DNA of 64,000 bases from Acidiluteibacter ferrifornacis. GTDB lineage: Bacteria; Bacteroidota; Bacteroidia; Flavobacteriales_E; Vicingaceae. The stretch covers positions 495,248 to 559,247 of the forward strand of contig NZ_WWNE01000003.1 of the NCBI RefSeq assembly GCF_009909615.1, given 5' to 3'. Numbering within the stretch: the stretch's first letter is position 1; each line of letters begins with the position of its first letter. Made by a program: the position numbers and the translations under genes. Of this stretch, positions 26,879 to 35,762 are shown piece after piece. The notes under the pieces are model-generated. The model was not told where the DNA came from and did no database searches. It saw nothing but the letters and a program-made list of their open reading frames with translations.

Positions 26879-27496
26879 TTATAAATTTTTAAAGAATTTT
26901 CTTTGAAAGATTAGTAAGCTAAAAATTCCAACTGTAATAGCAGAATCTGCAATATTGAAAACAGGACGAAAGAAGAGAAAGTGTTGACCACCCCATATTG
27001 GCAACCAATCAGGAAAAAACCCATCCATCAAAGGAAAATAAAGCATATCTACGACTTTTCCATAAAGCAATGGGGAATATCCACCAGACTCTGGTAAAAA
27101 AGTCGCTACCTGATTGTAACTTTCGTCAAAAATAACTCCATAAAATACACTGTCGATAATATTGCCAACAGCTCCCGCAAAAATCAGTGAACCAGTGATT
27201 AATAATCCTTTTGAGGTAGTTTTTTTAGGCAATCTAAACAGATAAATTCCTATTACGGTCACAACGATAATCCTAAATAGTGTAAGGAAAAGTTTACCGT
27301 ATTCACCAGCGAACTCAATTCCAAACGCCATTCCATTATTCTCAGTAAAATGAATGATAAACCAATCACCCAAAACCGGAAACTCTTCACCCAAGAACAT
27401 ATTGGTTTTGATCCAGAATTTGGACCATTGATCGGCCGTTAAAATCGTTAGAACAATAAATAATGGATGAGATAGGAAGTTGACAACTCTCTTCAT
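26879..27496 (-). CDS. lspA: Lipoprotein signal peptidase II
   Basis: A 205-residue inner-membrane aspartyl protease that cleaves prolipoprotein signal peptides ahead of the lipidated Cys. There are four hydrophobic helices. The catalytic Asp residues are Asp115 in VGNIIDSVFYG and Asp184 in FNIADSAITVG, and the conserved ADQWSKFW and FTENNGMAFG segments are present. It has a roughly 40-residue insertion between the two catalytic motifs (about 121-165) compared with the E. coli enzyme, which is common in this phylum. A terminator-like hairpin lies between it and the DksA-like gene upstream. Confidence 0.95.
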   Translation of the reverse strand: MKRVVNFLSHPLFIVLTILTADQWSKFWIKTNMFLGEEFPVLGDWFIIHFTENNGMAFGIEFAGEYGKLFLTLFRIIVVTVIGIYLFRLPKKTTSKGLLITGSLIFAGAVGNIIDSVFYGVIFDESYNQVATFLPESGGYSPLLYGKVVDMLYFPLMDGFFPDWLPIWGGQHFLFFRPVFNIADSAITVGIFSLLIFQRKFFKNL

Positions 27497-27512
27497 GGGG
27501 AATGGTATAAAG

Positions 27513-27535
27513 AAAAAGGGCTAAATGCCCTTTTT
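27513..27535 (-). terminator. Terminator or attenuator between the dksA-like gene and lspA
   Basis: A 9-bp stem AAAAAGGGC/GCCCTTTTT with a 5-base loop, lying directly after the DksA-like stop codon and before the lspA start on the same strand. lspA is reached only by read-through or its own promoter. Confidence 0.75.
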
Positions 27536-27537
27536 GC

Positions 27538-27924
27538 TTATCTATTGTTTTGAGCTTCTTTTGCCTCAATAGTTAATGTAGCGTGAGGTACAGCTTTCAA
27601 TCGCTGCTTTGGTATTAATTGGCCAGTTTCTCTACAAATGCCATACGTTTTATTCTCAATGCGAATTAATGCATTTTCTAAATGAGAAATAAACTTCTCC
27701 TGTCTAATTGCTAATTGAGAAATTTCTTCTCTAGAAAGTGTCTCAGAGCCATCCTCCATCATCTTAAAACTAGGTGAAGTGTCATCTGTACCATGATCAT
27801 CTTTATAAGAAAGAGTATTTCTTAAATTGGTTAAATCCTTTCTTGCTTCCTCCAATTTACCATTAATTAACTCCTTAAATTCAGCTAATTCTGCATCGGA
27901 ATATCTCGTCTTTTCTTCGCTCAT
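27538..27924 (-). CDS. TraR/DksA-family transcription regulator with a degenerate zinc finger
   Basis: A 128-residue protein. An N-terminal coiled-coil segment (about 8-90, LAEFKELINGKLEEARKDL... and LENALIRIE) precedes a C-terminal finger-like stretch (YGICRETGQLIPKQRLKAVPH). In canonical DksA four Cys residues bind zinc. Here only one remains (CRETG), so metal binding is doubtful, as in many Bacteroidota homologues. DksA-type proteins bind in the RNA polymerase secondary channel with ppGpp. It lies only 2 bp downstream of ileS on the same strand, with its stop next to a terminator, so it probably ends the ileS transcript. Confidence 0.88.
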   Translation of the reverse strand: MSEEKTRYSDAELAEFKELINGKLEEARKDLTNLRNTLSYKDDHGTDDTSPSFKMMEDGSETLSREEISQLAIRQEKFISHLENALIRIENKTYGICRETGQLIPKQRLKAVPHATLTIEAKEAQNNR

Positions 27925-27926
27925 AA

Positions 27927-30900
27927 TTATATTTTTTCTAAAGAAACCTGCGTTTCTAAATTAGTATCTAATTCTATCAAATGTGATTCGTTGGCAATAT
28001 TATCCACAAAAATGATATTATCGGCCAAAGTTTCTGAACAAATATACTTTTTATTCGCTTCTATAGCAGCATCCAACTCCGTGTGTTTTTGAACAGTTAT
28101 CCGAATTTTATCTGTAACTTCAAAACCATTATCTTTTCTAAGATTTTGAATCCTATTCACCAATTCTCTTGCTATTCCCTCCTCCTTTAATTCCGAAGAA
28201 ATGTTAATATCCAAAGCTACCGTATAAGCTCCTTCAGTGGCAACTAACCATCCAGGAATATCATTTGTCGTAATTTCTACATCATCGGTTGAAATTGAAA
28301 ACTCATTCCCCTCAGCTATTAAATCATAGGTTTGATTTCGCTCCAATGTTGCAATTGCATCTTGATCCATAGCAGCAATAGCGGATGCTACTTGCTTCAT
28401 TTGCTTTCCAAACTTAGGACCTAGCTTCTTAAAGTCAGCTTTTATCCGCTTTACTAAAACACCAGTTGTGTCTTCTAAGTATTCAATTTCCTTGACATTA
28501 ACTTCAGACAAAATTAAATCCTGCACTTCAGTTAATTGACGCTTAAATGTTGGGTCTAAAACAGGAACCATAATTCGTTGGAGTGGCTGTCGAACTTTGA
28601 TTTGCTCCTTTTTTCTTAGGGCTAAAATCATAGAAGTCACTTTTTGAGCTATTCCCATTCGCTGCTCTAAATCAAGATCGATTAAAGAGTCGTCTGCTTG
28701 AGTAAACAAAGCTAAATGAACCGAATTATTTTTATCCTTCCCACTGATTAAATTCAAATCATTAAATAAACGATCCATAAAGAAAGGAGCTACTGGTGCT
28801 GAAAGTCTTGCTACCGTTTCTAAGCAGGTATACAAGGTTTGATAAGCAGAAATTTTATCAGTTGTATAATCTCCTTTCCAAAAACGTCTTCTACATAAGC
28901 GAACGTACCAATTACTCAAATTCTCCGTTACAAAATCTTGTATAAGCCTTGTTGCCTTGGTAGGTTCAAAATCTGCGTAAAGAGCGTCAACCTCTTTTAC
29001 CAAAGAATTCAATTTAGACAAAACCCAACGGTCGATTTCAGGACGGTCTTTTAATGCTACTTCACCTTCACTGTAAGTAAACCCGTCAATATTCGCATAC
29101 AATGCAAAAAAGTTATAAGTATTATAAAGCGTACCAAAGAACTTACGCTGAACTTCGGTAATACCATCCAGATCAAACTTTAAGTTATCCCAAGGCTGCG
29201 CATTACTAATCATATACCAACGCGTTGCATCTGGACCATATTTATCCAACGTAGTAAATGGATCAATTGCATTCCCCAATCGTTTAGACATTTTCTGCCC
29301 ATTTTTATCCAGCACCAATCCATTTGAAACGACATTCTTGAATGCTACTGAATCAAAACACAATGTAGCAATAGCATGAAGCGTAAAAAACCAACCTCTT
29401 GTTTGGTCTACGCCTTCTGCAATAAAATCAGCTGGGTAGAATTGATTCTGTTCGATGAGTTCCTTATTTTCAAATGGATAATGCCATTGTGCATAAGGCA
29501 TTGAGCCGGAATCAAACCATACATCAATTAAGTCTGCTTCTCTTTTCATTGGTTTCCCTGACTCAGAAACTAAAGTAATTTCATCTACAAATGGACGGTG
29601 GAAATCAAATGAATTATAATTCTCTTTAGAAAAATCACCTGGAACAAAATCTGCCATTGGATTTTTAACCATAACACCAGCTGCTACGGCTTTTTCACAT
29701 GCTGATTTTAATTCCTCAGCGGATTCAATCAATACTTCCTCTTCGCCATCTTCAGTTCGCCAAATCGGCAATGGAATACCCCAATAGCGAGAACGAGATA
29801 AATTCCAATCTTGTAGGTTTTCTAACCAATTCCCGAAACGACCCGTTCCGGTGCTTTCTGGCTTCCAATTAATGGTTTTATTGTTTGCAATTAACTCTGG
29901 CTTCAAGGCTGTAGTTTTTACAAACCAAGAATCCAACGGAAAGTACAAAACAGGCTTATCTGTTCTCCAACAATGTGGATAACTATGCTCATATTTTTGA
30001 ACATCAAAAGCACGATTTTGCTCTTTTAGTTTGATAGAAATTCTCACATCAGCCGATTTATAATCAGCTGGTTTTGTGGCTTCATCTTCATATTGTTCTT
30101 TCACATAAACCCCTGCAAAATCAGTCACTTCTGGCACAAATCTACCTTGCATATCCACCAAATGAAGTGCTCCAATTCCATTGGCTTTTGCCACTCTAAA
30201 GTCATCCGCTCCATAGCTCGGAGCTAAATGCACGATACCTGTACCATCTTCGGTGGTAACAAAATCGCCTAAAATTACACGGAAAGCATCTCCTTCTTCT
30301 GGCTGTACATATGGCAACAATTGCTCATAGCGCATTCCGTCTAAATCAGCACCCGATACTTCTTGAACTACTTCAAAAGGAATCTTCTTATCGCCAGCTT
30401 TATATTCTGCTAGCTTTAACTCTGCATCTTTTGGAGAGAACCACTTGTTCACCAAATCTTTGGCTAAAAGAACTGTAATCGGCTCGAATGTATATTTATT
30501 AAAGGTTTTAACTTTTACATAAGTGATTTTTGGACCAACTCCCAAAGCCGTATTAGATGGCAATGTCCACGGAGTAGTTGTCCATGCGATAAAAAACAAA
30601 TCACCATGGACATCTTCAAATAAATTTGCAGATTGCTCATTATTAACGACTTTAAATTGAGCAACAGCAGACGTATCTTTTACATCTTTATAGCATCCAG
30701 GCTGATTTAATTCATGTGTGCTTAAGCCAGTGCCCGCAGCAGGAGAATAGGGCTGAATCGTGTACCCCTTGTAAATCAACCCTTTTTTATACAACTTCGA
30801 TAATAAATACCAGACACTTTCAATGTATTTATTGTCATACGTTACGTAAGGATCTTTCATATCGACCCAATAACCCATTTGCTTGGTCAAATTATTCCAA

Positions 30901-31292
30901 ACATCTGTGTAACGCATTACGGCTTCACGGCATTTTTGATTATATTCTTCTACGGTGATGGTTTTACCAATATCTTCTTTAGTAATTCCTAGTTCTTTCT
31001 CAACACCAAGCTCCACAGGAAGGCCATGAGTATCCCATCCAGCTTTTCGCTTTACTTGAAAACCTTTTTGAGTTTTGTATCGACAAAAAATATCTTTAAT
31101 CGTTCGCCCCATTACGTGGTGAATACCAGGTAATCCATTGGCAGAGGGCGGTCCTTCATAAAAAACGAAAGATGGTGCATCTTCTCTAGAATCAATACTT
31201 TGTTGAAAAGTATCCTCTTCTTCCCATTTATTTAAAACTTCAGAAGCTATCTCTGTCAAATTCAATTGCTTATATTCTTTATACTTACTCAT
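27927..31292 (-). CDS. ileS: Isoleucyl-tRNA synthetase with a swapped GxHH signature
   Basis: An 1121-residue class I synthetase that charges tRNA-Ile. ATG 31292 is chosen. The ORF extends to 31520, but that part crosses the TAAATTTG promoter element and the ridA terminator. The nucleotide-binding motif, normally HxGH, reads GIHH here (residues 56-59; 31116-31127). KMSKRLGN is intact, and the editing domain contains FIAWTTTPWTLPSNTAL. The eukaryote-like pattern AAGTGLSTHELNQPG and KMSKR point to a type 2 enzyme. The C-terminal region is long and of the DUF5915 kind in position. It is followed after 2 bp by the DksA-like gene. Confidence 0.95.
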   Translation of the reverse strand: MSKYKEYKQLNLTEIASEVLNKWEEEDTFQQSIDSREDAPSFVFYEGPPSANGLPGIHHVMGRTIKDIFCRYKTQKGFQVKRKAGWDTHGLPVELGVEKELGITKEDIGKTITVEEYNQKCREAVMRYTDVWNNLTKQMGYWVDMKDPYVTYDNKYIESVWYLLSKLYKKGLIYKGYTIQPYSPAAGTGLSTHELNQPGCYKDVKDTSAVAQFKVVNNEQSANLFEDVHGDLFFIAWTTTPWTLPSNTALGVGPKITYVKVKTFNKYTFEPITVLLAKDLVNKWFSPKDAELKLAEYKAGDKKIPFEVVQEVSGADLDGMRYEQLLPYVQPEEGDAFRVILGDFVTTEDGTGIVHLAPSYGADDFRVAKANGIGALHLVDMQGRFVPEVTDFAGVYVKEQYEDEATKPADYKSADVRISIKLKEQNRAFDVQKYEHSYPHCWRTDKPVLYFPLDSWFVKTTALKPELIANNKTINWKPESTGTGRFGNWLENLQDWNLSRSRYWGIPLPIWRTEDGEEEVLIESAEELKSACEKAVAAGVMVKNPMADFVPGDFSKENYNSFDFHRPFVDEITLVSESGKPMKREADLIDVWFDSGSMPYAQWHYPFENKELIEQNQFYPADFIAEGVDQTRGWFFTLHAIATLCFDSVAFKNVVSNGLVLDKNGQKMSKRLGNAIDPFTTLDKYGPDATRWYMISNAQPWDNLKFDLDGITEVQRKFFGTLYNTYNFFALYANIDGFTYSEGEVALKDRPEIDRWVLSKLNSLVKEVDALYADFEPTKATRLIQDFVTENLSNWYVRLCRRRFWKGDYTTDKISAYQTLYTCLETVARLSAPVAPFFMDRLFNDLNLISGKDKNNSVHLALFTQADDSLIDLDLEQRMGIAQKVTSMILALRKKEQIKVRQPLQRIMVPVLDPTFKRQLTEVQDLILSEVNVKEIEYLEDTTGVLVKRIKADFKKLGPKFGKQMKQVASAIAAMDQDAIATLERNQTYDLIAEGNEFSISTDDVEITTNDIPGWLVATEGAYTVALDINISSELKEEGIARELVNRIQNLRKDNGFEVTDKIRITVQKHTELDAAIEANKKYICSETLADNIIFVDNIANESHLIELDTNLETQVSLEKI

Positions 31293-31330
31293 GCTGAAAA
31301 ATAACCTTTTGGCAACGATTTTAATGGGCG

Positions 31331-31338
31331 CAAATTTA
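31331..31338 (-). promoter_or_regulatory. ileS -7 element TAAATTTG
   Basis: An exact TAnnTTTG match on the minus strand, 38 bases before the ileS ATG. It supports the shorter start at 31292. Confidence 0.5.
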
Positions 31339-31388
31339 ACAATTCTGAACCAGATGGGAATCATCTGTTTTAAACCCACAATTATGTG

Positions 31389-31424
31389 ATAAAAAATAGC
31401 CAACTGTATAAACAGTTGGCTATT
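31389..31424 (-). terminator. Terminator after the RidA-family gene
   Basis: A perfect 13-bp stem (AATAGCCAACTGT with its complement at 31412-31424) with a 4-base loop. On the minus strand it ends in a run of T residues. It separates the RidA gene from ileS. Confidence 0.85.
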
Positions 31425-31444
31425 CAAAAAATTAAAATTATCTT

Positions 31445-31861
31445 CTAAATCGTAGCAATTACTTTTAGTTCGATACCAATTGGAGTAGGTAAACTCTTGA
31501 TTTCGACAGTAGTTCTGCAAGGCTGATTATCAGCAAAATATTCTGCATAAATTCGGTTGTACGTTTTAAAGTCTGCTTTCATGTTGGTTAAAAACACGGT
31601 TACATCTACGATTTTATCCCAAGACGAACCCGAGTCCTCTACAATTGCTCTAACATTATTGAATACAGAATGACATTGTTTTTCAATATCATATGATAAA
31701 ATCTCACCATTCTCATCCAGTTCAACACCTGGAATTACTTTTGTTCCTCTCTCTCTTGGACCTACACCTGATAAAAAGAGTAGATTACCGACTTTTCTGG
31801 CATGTGGATAAGCTCCTACTGGTTCCGGAGCTTTCTGAGAATCAAATTTTTCGCTTGACAT
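31445..31861 (-). CDS. RidA-family enamine/imine deaminase (possible 2-aminomuconate deaminase)
   Basis: A 138-residue protein of the YjgF/YER057c/UK114 family, which forms trimers and hydrolyses enamine or imine intermediates. Family landmarks are VGAYPHARKVGNLLFLSG near the N-terminus, VFNNVRAIVEDSGSSWDKIVDVTVFLTNM in the middle, and the conserved Arg in NQPCRTTVEI. The ...ELDENGEI and RERGTK insertions resemble the 2-aminomuconate deaminase subgroup, which would act just after the ALDH8-like enzyme at 2696. Generic RidA activity (2-aminoacrylate removal) is the alternative. Confidence 0.88.
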   Translation of the reverse strand: MSSEKFDSQKAPEPVGAYPHARKVGNLLFLSGVGPRERGTKVIPGVELDENGEILSYDIEKQCHSVFNNVRAIVEDSGSSWDKIVDVTVFLTNMKADFKTYNRIYAEYFADNQPCRTTVEIKSLPTPIGIELKVIATI

Positions 31862-31880
31862 ATAAGATATAATTTGAAAA

Positions 31881-31888
31881 CAAAGGTA
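31881..31888 (-). promoter_or_regulatory. -7 element TACCTTTG before the RidA-family gene
   Basis: An exact TAnnTTTG match on the minus strand, 19 bases before the start codon at 31861. Confidence 0.5.
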
Positions 31889-32040
31889 ATAATCTAAGAT
31901 TACTTACAAGAAGCTGATAAAAAAACATCTCAATTTCTTTTTTACCAAGAAAAATGAACCTTATGTCGAAAGAATGGCATAAGTACTTCTGTTTTAGAGT
32001 AACTTTAACTTTTTAAATTCGTTTTTCTATTTCTTAAATC

Positions 32041-34020
32041 ATGAATTCAGAATACGCTTCACTAAAAGATTTAAAACAAGTATTTGACACTCTTGCTTCA
32101 TGCATGAAAGAAGCACTAATTATTGTAAATACTAAAGGTCAATTTGTAAAGGTAAATTTATCTGCAATAGAAATGTTTGGTTTAGAAAAAGAGCCGAATA
32201 AGCCAGAAATGGCAAAATACTATGGCGCTTTTCATCTAGACGAAAAAACATTCTATAAAAAAGAGGAACTACCTTCGTATAGGGCATTGAATGGAGAAAA
32301 TGTAAAAGATGAAATCATTTTTATTAGAAACTCCAAAAAGCCAAATGGAGTATACGCATGTGCAAACGCAAAGCCCATCTTAAATAGTGGAAAAGAAATT
32401 ATTGGTGCAGTAATAGTTGCGACGAACATAACCGAACAGAAGAAAAGAGAAACAGAAATACAACGAAATAAAGATCTCTTGGAGCAATCTCAGCAAATGG
32501 CTCAAATTGGTTATTGGGAAATCGATTTAATACAAAATACTTTAGAGTGGTCTAATGAAACCAAAATTATACATGAAGTAGGGCCAGACTTTATCCCAGA
32601 TTTAGAAACAGGCATTAATTTTTATGACGAAGATTCAAAACCCATCATTACGAAGATAGTAGAAGACGGAATCATAAAAAATAAAAGTTGGGACATCAAG
32701 TTAGGAATTATAACGGCTAAAGGGAATCACAAGTGGGTTAGATCTATTGGAAGGCCATATGTTGGAAAACAAGGGGTAGAAAAGGTAGTAGGAGTTTTTC
32801 AAGATATTACAAAAGACAAACTTGCGGAAGATCAACTAATCAAAAATGAAAAAGAAATTAAAAAGCTAAATGCTCAACTAAAAGAAAAAATAGAATTACG
32901 TACGAAGGAGTTGAGCAAAACCAAACAAGATTATCAAAAGCTTTATAACGAAGCTCCTGATATGATGGCATCAATTGATACTAATAAGTTGACAATTATT
33001 GATTGTAATCAAACCGTTTGTGACTATTTAGGATATTCAAAGGCAGAATTGGTTAATCAATCATTTTTAAATCTATATCATTCAGACTCTTACAACATTA
33101 TTAAAAGAGCAATACAGCAATTTAAAAAAGAGGGAGAAATTAAAAATCAACGATTATATCTCAAGAAAAAAAATGGAGAAAAGCTGCCTGTAACACTAAA
33201 CACTTCAGCAATAAAAGATGCATCAGGTAATATTATTCAAGCGAACTCTGTTTGGAGAGATATTACTCAATTAGAAAAAGTAGAAAAGGAGCTTAAGTTT
33301 TTAAATAATGAACTAGAAAATAGAGTAATAGAGCGAACAGAAGAAATTCAAAAGGTAAATGAAGAACTAGAGGAGTTTGCATACATGACTACTCATGATT
33401 TAAAATCCCCAATTTCCAATATTAGGGGTCATATTGAAATTTTAGAGTTGGAAATGAACACCTCTTCAAATCCAGTTATCGGTCAATCGATTCATTGGAT
33501 GAAGGATTCTATAGAAAAAGCTGAATCAAATATTCAAAGTATTATTAAAGTAGCTCAAATCAGAGAGCCTGCATCAAGTATTACGACTGATGTTAGCTTA
33601 AATAAAATTATCAAACAGGTTATAGAAGATATAAATTTTGAAAAGGCTGAAATAAGCATTTCTACTGATCGTGATTACCGAATATCCTTCAATGAAAAAA
33701 ATATCTACAGCATCATCCAAAATTTGATATCCAATTCAATTAAATACAAAAAAAGTGACACTACAGCTGTCATAAATATTAAAGTATTTGATAATAATGA
33801 ATATACTTGTGTATCCATTTCCGATAACGGGCTAGGTATAAACTTAGATATGAATCAGGCTAATCTATTCGGAATGTTTAAGCGACTGCATGATCATGTT
33901 GAAGGAAGTGGAATTGGGCTTTATCTTGTAAAGCGAATGCTTGATGCTGCTGGAGGAAAGATAGAGGTGGAAAGCAAACTAAATGAAGGATCTACATTTA
34001 CTGTTTTTTTTAAAAAATAA
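32041..34020 (+). CDS. Cytoplasmic multi-PAS sensor histidine kinase
   Basis: A 659-residue kinase without transmembrane helices. Three PAS-type modules (about 10-140, 145-270 and 300-415) are joined by coiled coils such as KKLNAQLKEKIELRTKEL and LNNELENRVIERTEEIQ. HisKA carries the phospho-acceptor His in MTTHDLKSPISNIRGH. HATPase_c has NLISNSIKY, SDNGLGI and GSGIGLYLVKRM. The H-box type (HDLKSP) is that of kinases paired with single-domain receivers. Its stop codon shares one base with the start of the receiver gene that follows, so they form an operon. The input could be redox, light or a small ligand. Confidence 0.92.
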   Translation: MNSEYASLKDLKQVFDTLASCMKEALIIVNTKGQFVKVNLSAIEMFGLEKEPNKPEMAKYYGAFHLDEKTFYKKEELPSYRALNGENVKDEIIFIRNSKKPNGVYACANAKPILNSGKEIIGAVIVATNITEQKKRETEIQRNKDLLEQSQQMAQIGYWEIDLIQNTLEWSNETKIIHEVGPDFIPDLETGINFYDEDSKPIITKIVEDGIIKNKSWDIKLGIITAKGNHKWVRSIGRPYVGKQGVEKVVGVFQDITKDKLAEDQLIKNEKEIKKLNAQLKEKIELRTKELSKTKQDYQKLYNEAPDMMASIDTNKLTIIDCNQTVCDYLGYSKAELVNQSFLNLYHSDSYNIIKRAIQQFKKEGEIKNQRLYLKKKNGEKLPVTLNTSAIKDASGNIIQANSVWRDITQLEKVEKELKFLNNELENRVIERTEEIQKVNEELEEFAYMTTHDLKSPISNIRGHIEILELEMNTSSNPVIGQSIHWMKDSIEKAESNIQSIIKVAQIREPASSITTDVSLNKIIKQVIEDINFEKAEISISTDRDYRISFNEKNIYSIIQNLISNSIKYKKSDTTAVINIKVFDNNEYTCVSISDNGLGINLDMNQANLFGMFKRLHDHVEGSGIGLYLVKRMLDAAGGKIEVESKLNEGSTFTVFFKK

Positions 34021-34439
34021 TGAAGAAATTAAAACGAATTTTATTAATCGATGATAGTGAGGCAACTAACTATATGAATCAATACTTCTTTGAAAAGTTA
34101 GAGGCATGTGATAGAATTGATGTAGCAACAAATGGTCAAGAAGCCTTAGATATAATTACAAGTATAAAAGAAGAAAATTGGGACACAGAAATGCCCGATC
34201 TTATTTTGTTAGATATTAAAATGCCCGTTCTGGATGGATTCGGTTTTCTCGAGCATTATGAAAAACTACCTTCTGAAATGCGGAAATCTGTTATCACTGT
34301 TCTTTTAACTACATCAATGAGTCAAACCGATAGAGATAGGGCACAAAAATATGAGTCTGTAAATAGCTTTCTCAATAAACCGTTAACAATTGGCCATGTT
34401 AAAACGCTGCTAGAAAAGGTTTCAGGGCTAAATCAATAA
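34020..34439 (+). CDS. Single-domain response regulator (CheY/Rcp1-like)
   Basis: A 139-residue receiver protein with no output domain. It has the acidic pocket LIDDSEATNYMNQYF, phospho-acceptor Asp65 in LLDIKMPVLDGFGF, a conserved Thr in LLTTSMS and Lys in NKPLT. It overlaps the preceding PAS kinase by one base (TAATG), a strong sign of translational coupling and of a cognate pair. Output may pass to the SpoIIE/HPt group 1.3 kb downstream, which is inference from order only. Confidence 0.93.
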   Translation: MKKLKRILLIDDSEATNYMNQYFFEKLEACDRIDVATNGQEALDIITSIKEENWDTEMPDLILLDIKMPVLDGFGFLEHYEKLPSEMRKSVITVLLTTSMSQTDRDRAQKYESVNSFLNKPLTIGHVKTLLEKVSGLNQ

Positions 34440-34509
34440 TGAAATAGATTTATAATTATTGCTGAAGTAATTGTAAATGATTTATATTAGTGCTCTAATT
34501 AAAGCCATT

Positions 34510-35631
34510 ATGAAGCACTTCAACTTACTTTTATTTACCCTATTTGTATCTTTTATAGGATTCAATACCGTTAATGCTCAAGGCAACTTTAGAGTTCTCT
34601 CCAATTCCATTTTAACAGCAAACCCTTTAGAATGTGATACAATTGCTGTAGATGTTACAACATATTTAGGGTGTAGAAATTTTATAAATAATGGTTATAC
34701 CTACTCCGTTTCTGGAAATACAATTATAATAGATGTAAAATATACTAGTTCTCCCATTTGCTTAGGAGCATTAAGTCAACCTATTTATAATGTAAAAATG
34801 GTTGGAATTCCTGCAGGGAGTTACACCATTTCAAGTGAGGCCTATTTAGACAATGTTTTTGTTAATGCAGTAACAACCCCCATAACAGTAGCAGCTTGCT
34901 GCCCATCAACAAGTCAAGTAAAAGCAAGCTTTTTTTTAGATGATTCTACTTTTTGTGTTGGAGATACTTTTTACTTAAACAATTTGTCTGCGAATGCACT
35001 TAATTTTGAATGGTTCAAAAATGACACTTCATTTTCAACAAGTAGTAGCCCCTTCCTAATCGCATCAACTGTTGGCATAAATACGATTCGATTACGAGCC
35101 GATAGTGGACTTTGTAGTGATGATACTACCTTAAGGTATCGTGTGAATGCTAATCCATCAGTGAATTTGGGAATGGATACAATAATTTGTCAAGGTGCAT
35201 CTATTACACTCAGACCAAACCTTCCATATTCAAGCTATATTTGGCAAGACTCTACAACCTTAGATAGCTTAATAGTTAATAGCGCAGGAAATTACAGCGT
35301 AATAGCTATTGATTCAAACGGCTGTGTTGGTATGGATACGGTGCTTATTGGTGTGTCTGTTTGTACATTTTTGGAACAACAATCCTCAAATGAAAACATA
35401 TGGACGGTATTCCCAAATCCAGTAGACAATAAGCTTTTTATAAATCACAGTTCATTAAAAAGCACCAACTTTACTTACAAGATTATTAGTTTAACAGGAC
35501 AACTTATTTCTGAAGGTATACTAACCAATACTCATTCAGAAATCTCTACTCAACATTTAGAACCAGGTGTTTATTTCATTCAAGTAATGCATGGAAATAC
35601 CACCACTACCCAAAAAATCACTAAAAAATAA
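34510..35631 (+). CDS. Secreted protein with T9SS type A sorting domain
   Basis: A 373-residue protein from ATG 34510, where a signal peptide begins (MKHFNLLLFTLFVSF...NAQ). The codon at 34477 would put 11 extra residues before it. The N-terminal half has several Cys residues (ECDT, YLGCRNF, PICLGA, AACCPST) that may form disulfides. The second half holds Ig/PKD-like segments (ADSGLCSDDTTLRY; NLGMDTIICQGASITLRPNLPYSSYIWQD). It ends in a type A sorting domain (IWTVFPNPVDNKLFI ... GVYFIQV). It sits between two signalling operons on the same strand. Confidence 0.78.
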   Translation: MKHFNLLLFTLFVSFIGFNTVNAQGNFRVLSNSILTANPLECDTIAVDVTTYLGCRNFINNGYTYSVSGNTIIIDVKYTSSPICLGALSQPIYNVKMVGIPAGSYTISSEAYLDNVFVNAVTTPITVAACCPSTSQVKASFFLDDSTFCVGDTFYLNNLSANALNFEWFKNDTSFSTSSSPFLIASTVGINTIRLRADSGLCSDDTTLRYRVNANPSVNLGMDTIICQGASITLRPNLPYSSYIWQDSTTLDSLIVNSAGNYSVIAIDSNGCVGMDTVLIGVSVCTFLEQQSSNENIWTVFPNPVDNKLFINHSSLKSTNFTYKIISLTGQLISEGILTNTHSEISTQHLEPGVYFIQVMHGNTTTTQKITKK

Positions 35632-35762
35632 ATTAAAGGTGTAAAATACTAACCGAGCCACATTACTGCTCATGCTATATTTTTAACAATTCATCTAAAT
35701 TTACATCTATTCGATTAAGGTGATGACTAATTTAGCTCTTACAAACTACATATATCCCTTAA

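Noticed and set aside
31293-31520. 76-residue N-terminal extension of isoleucyl-tRNA synthetase
   Set aside because: It crosses the ileS -7 element and the RidA terminator, and overlaps the RidA gene; ATG 31292 fits the family.
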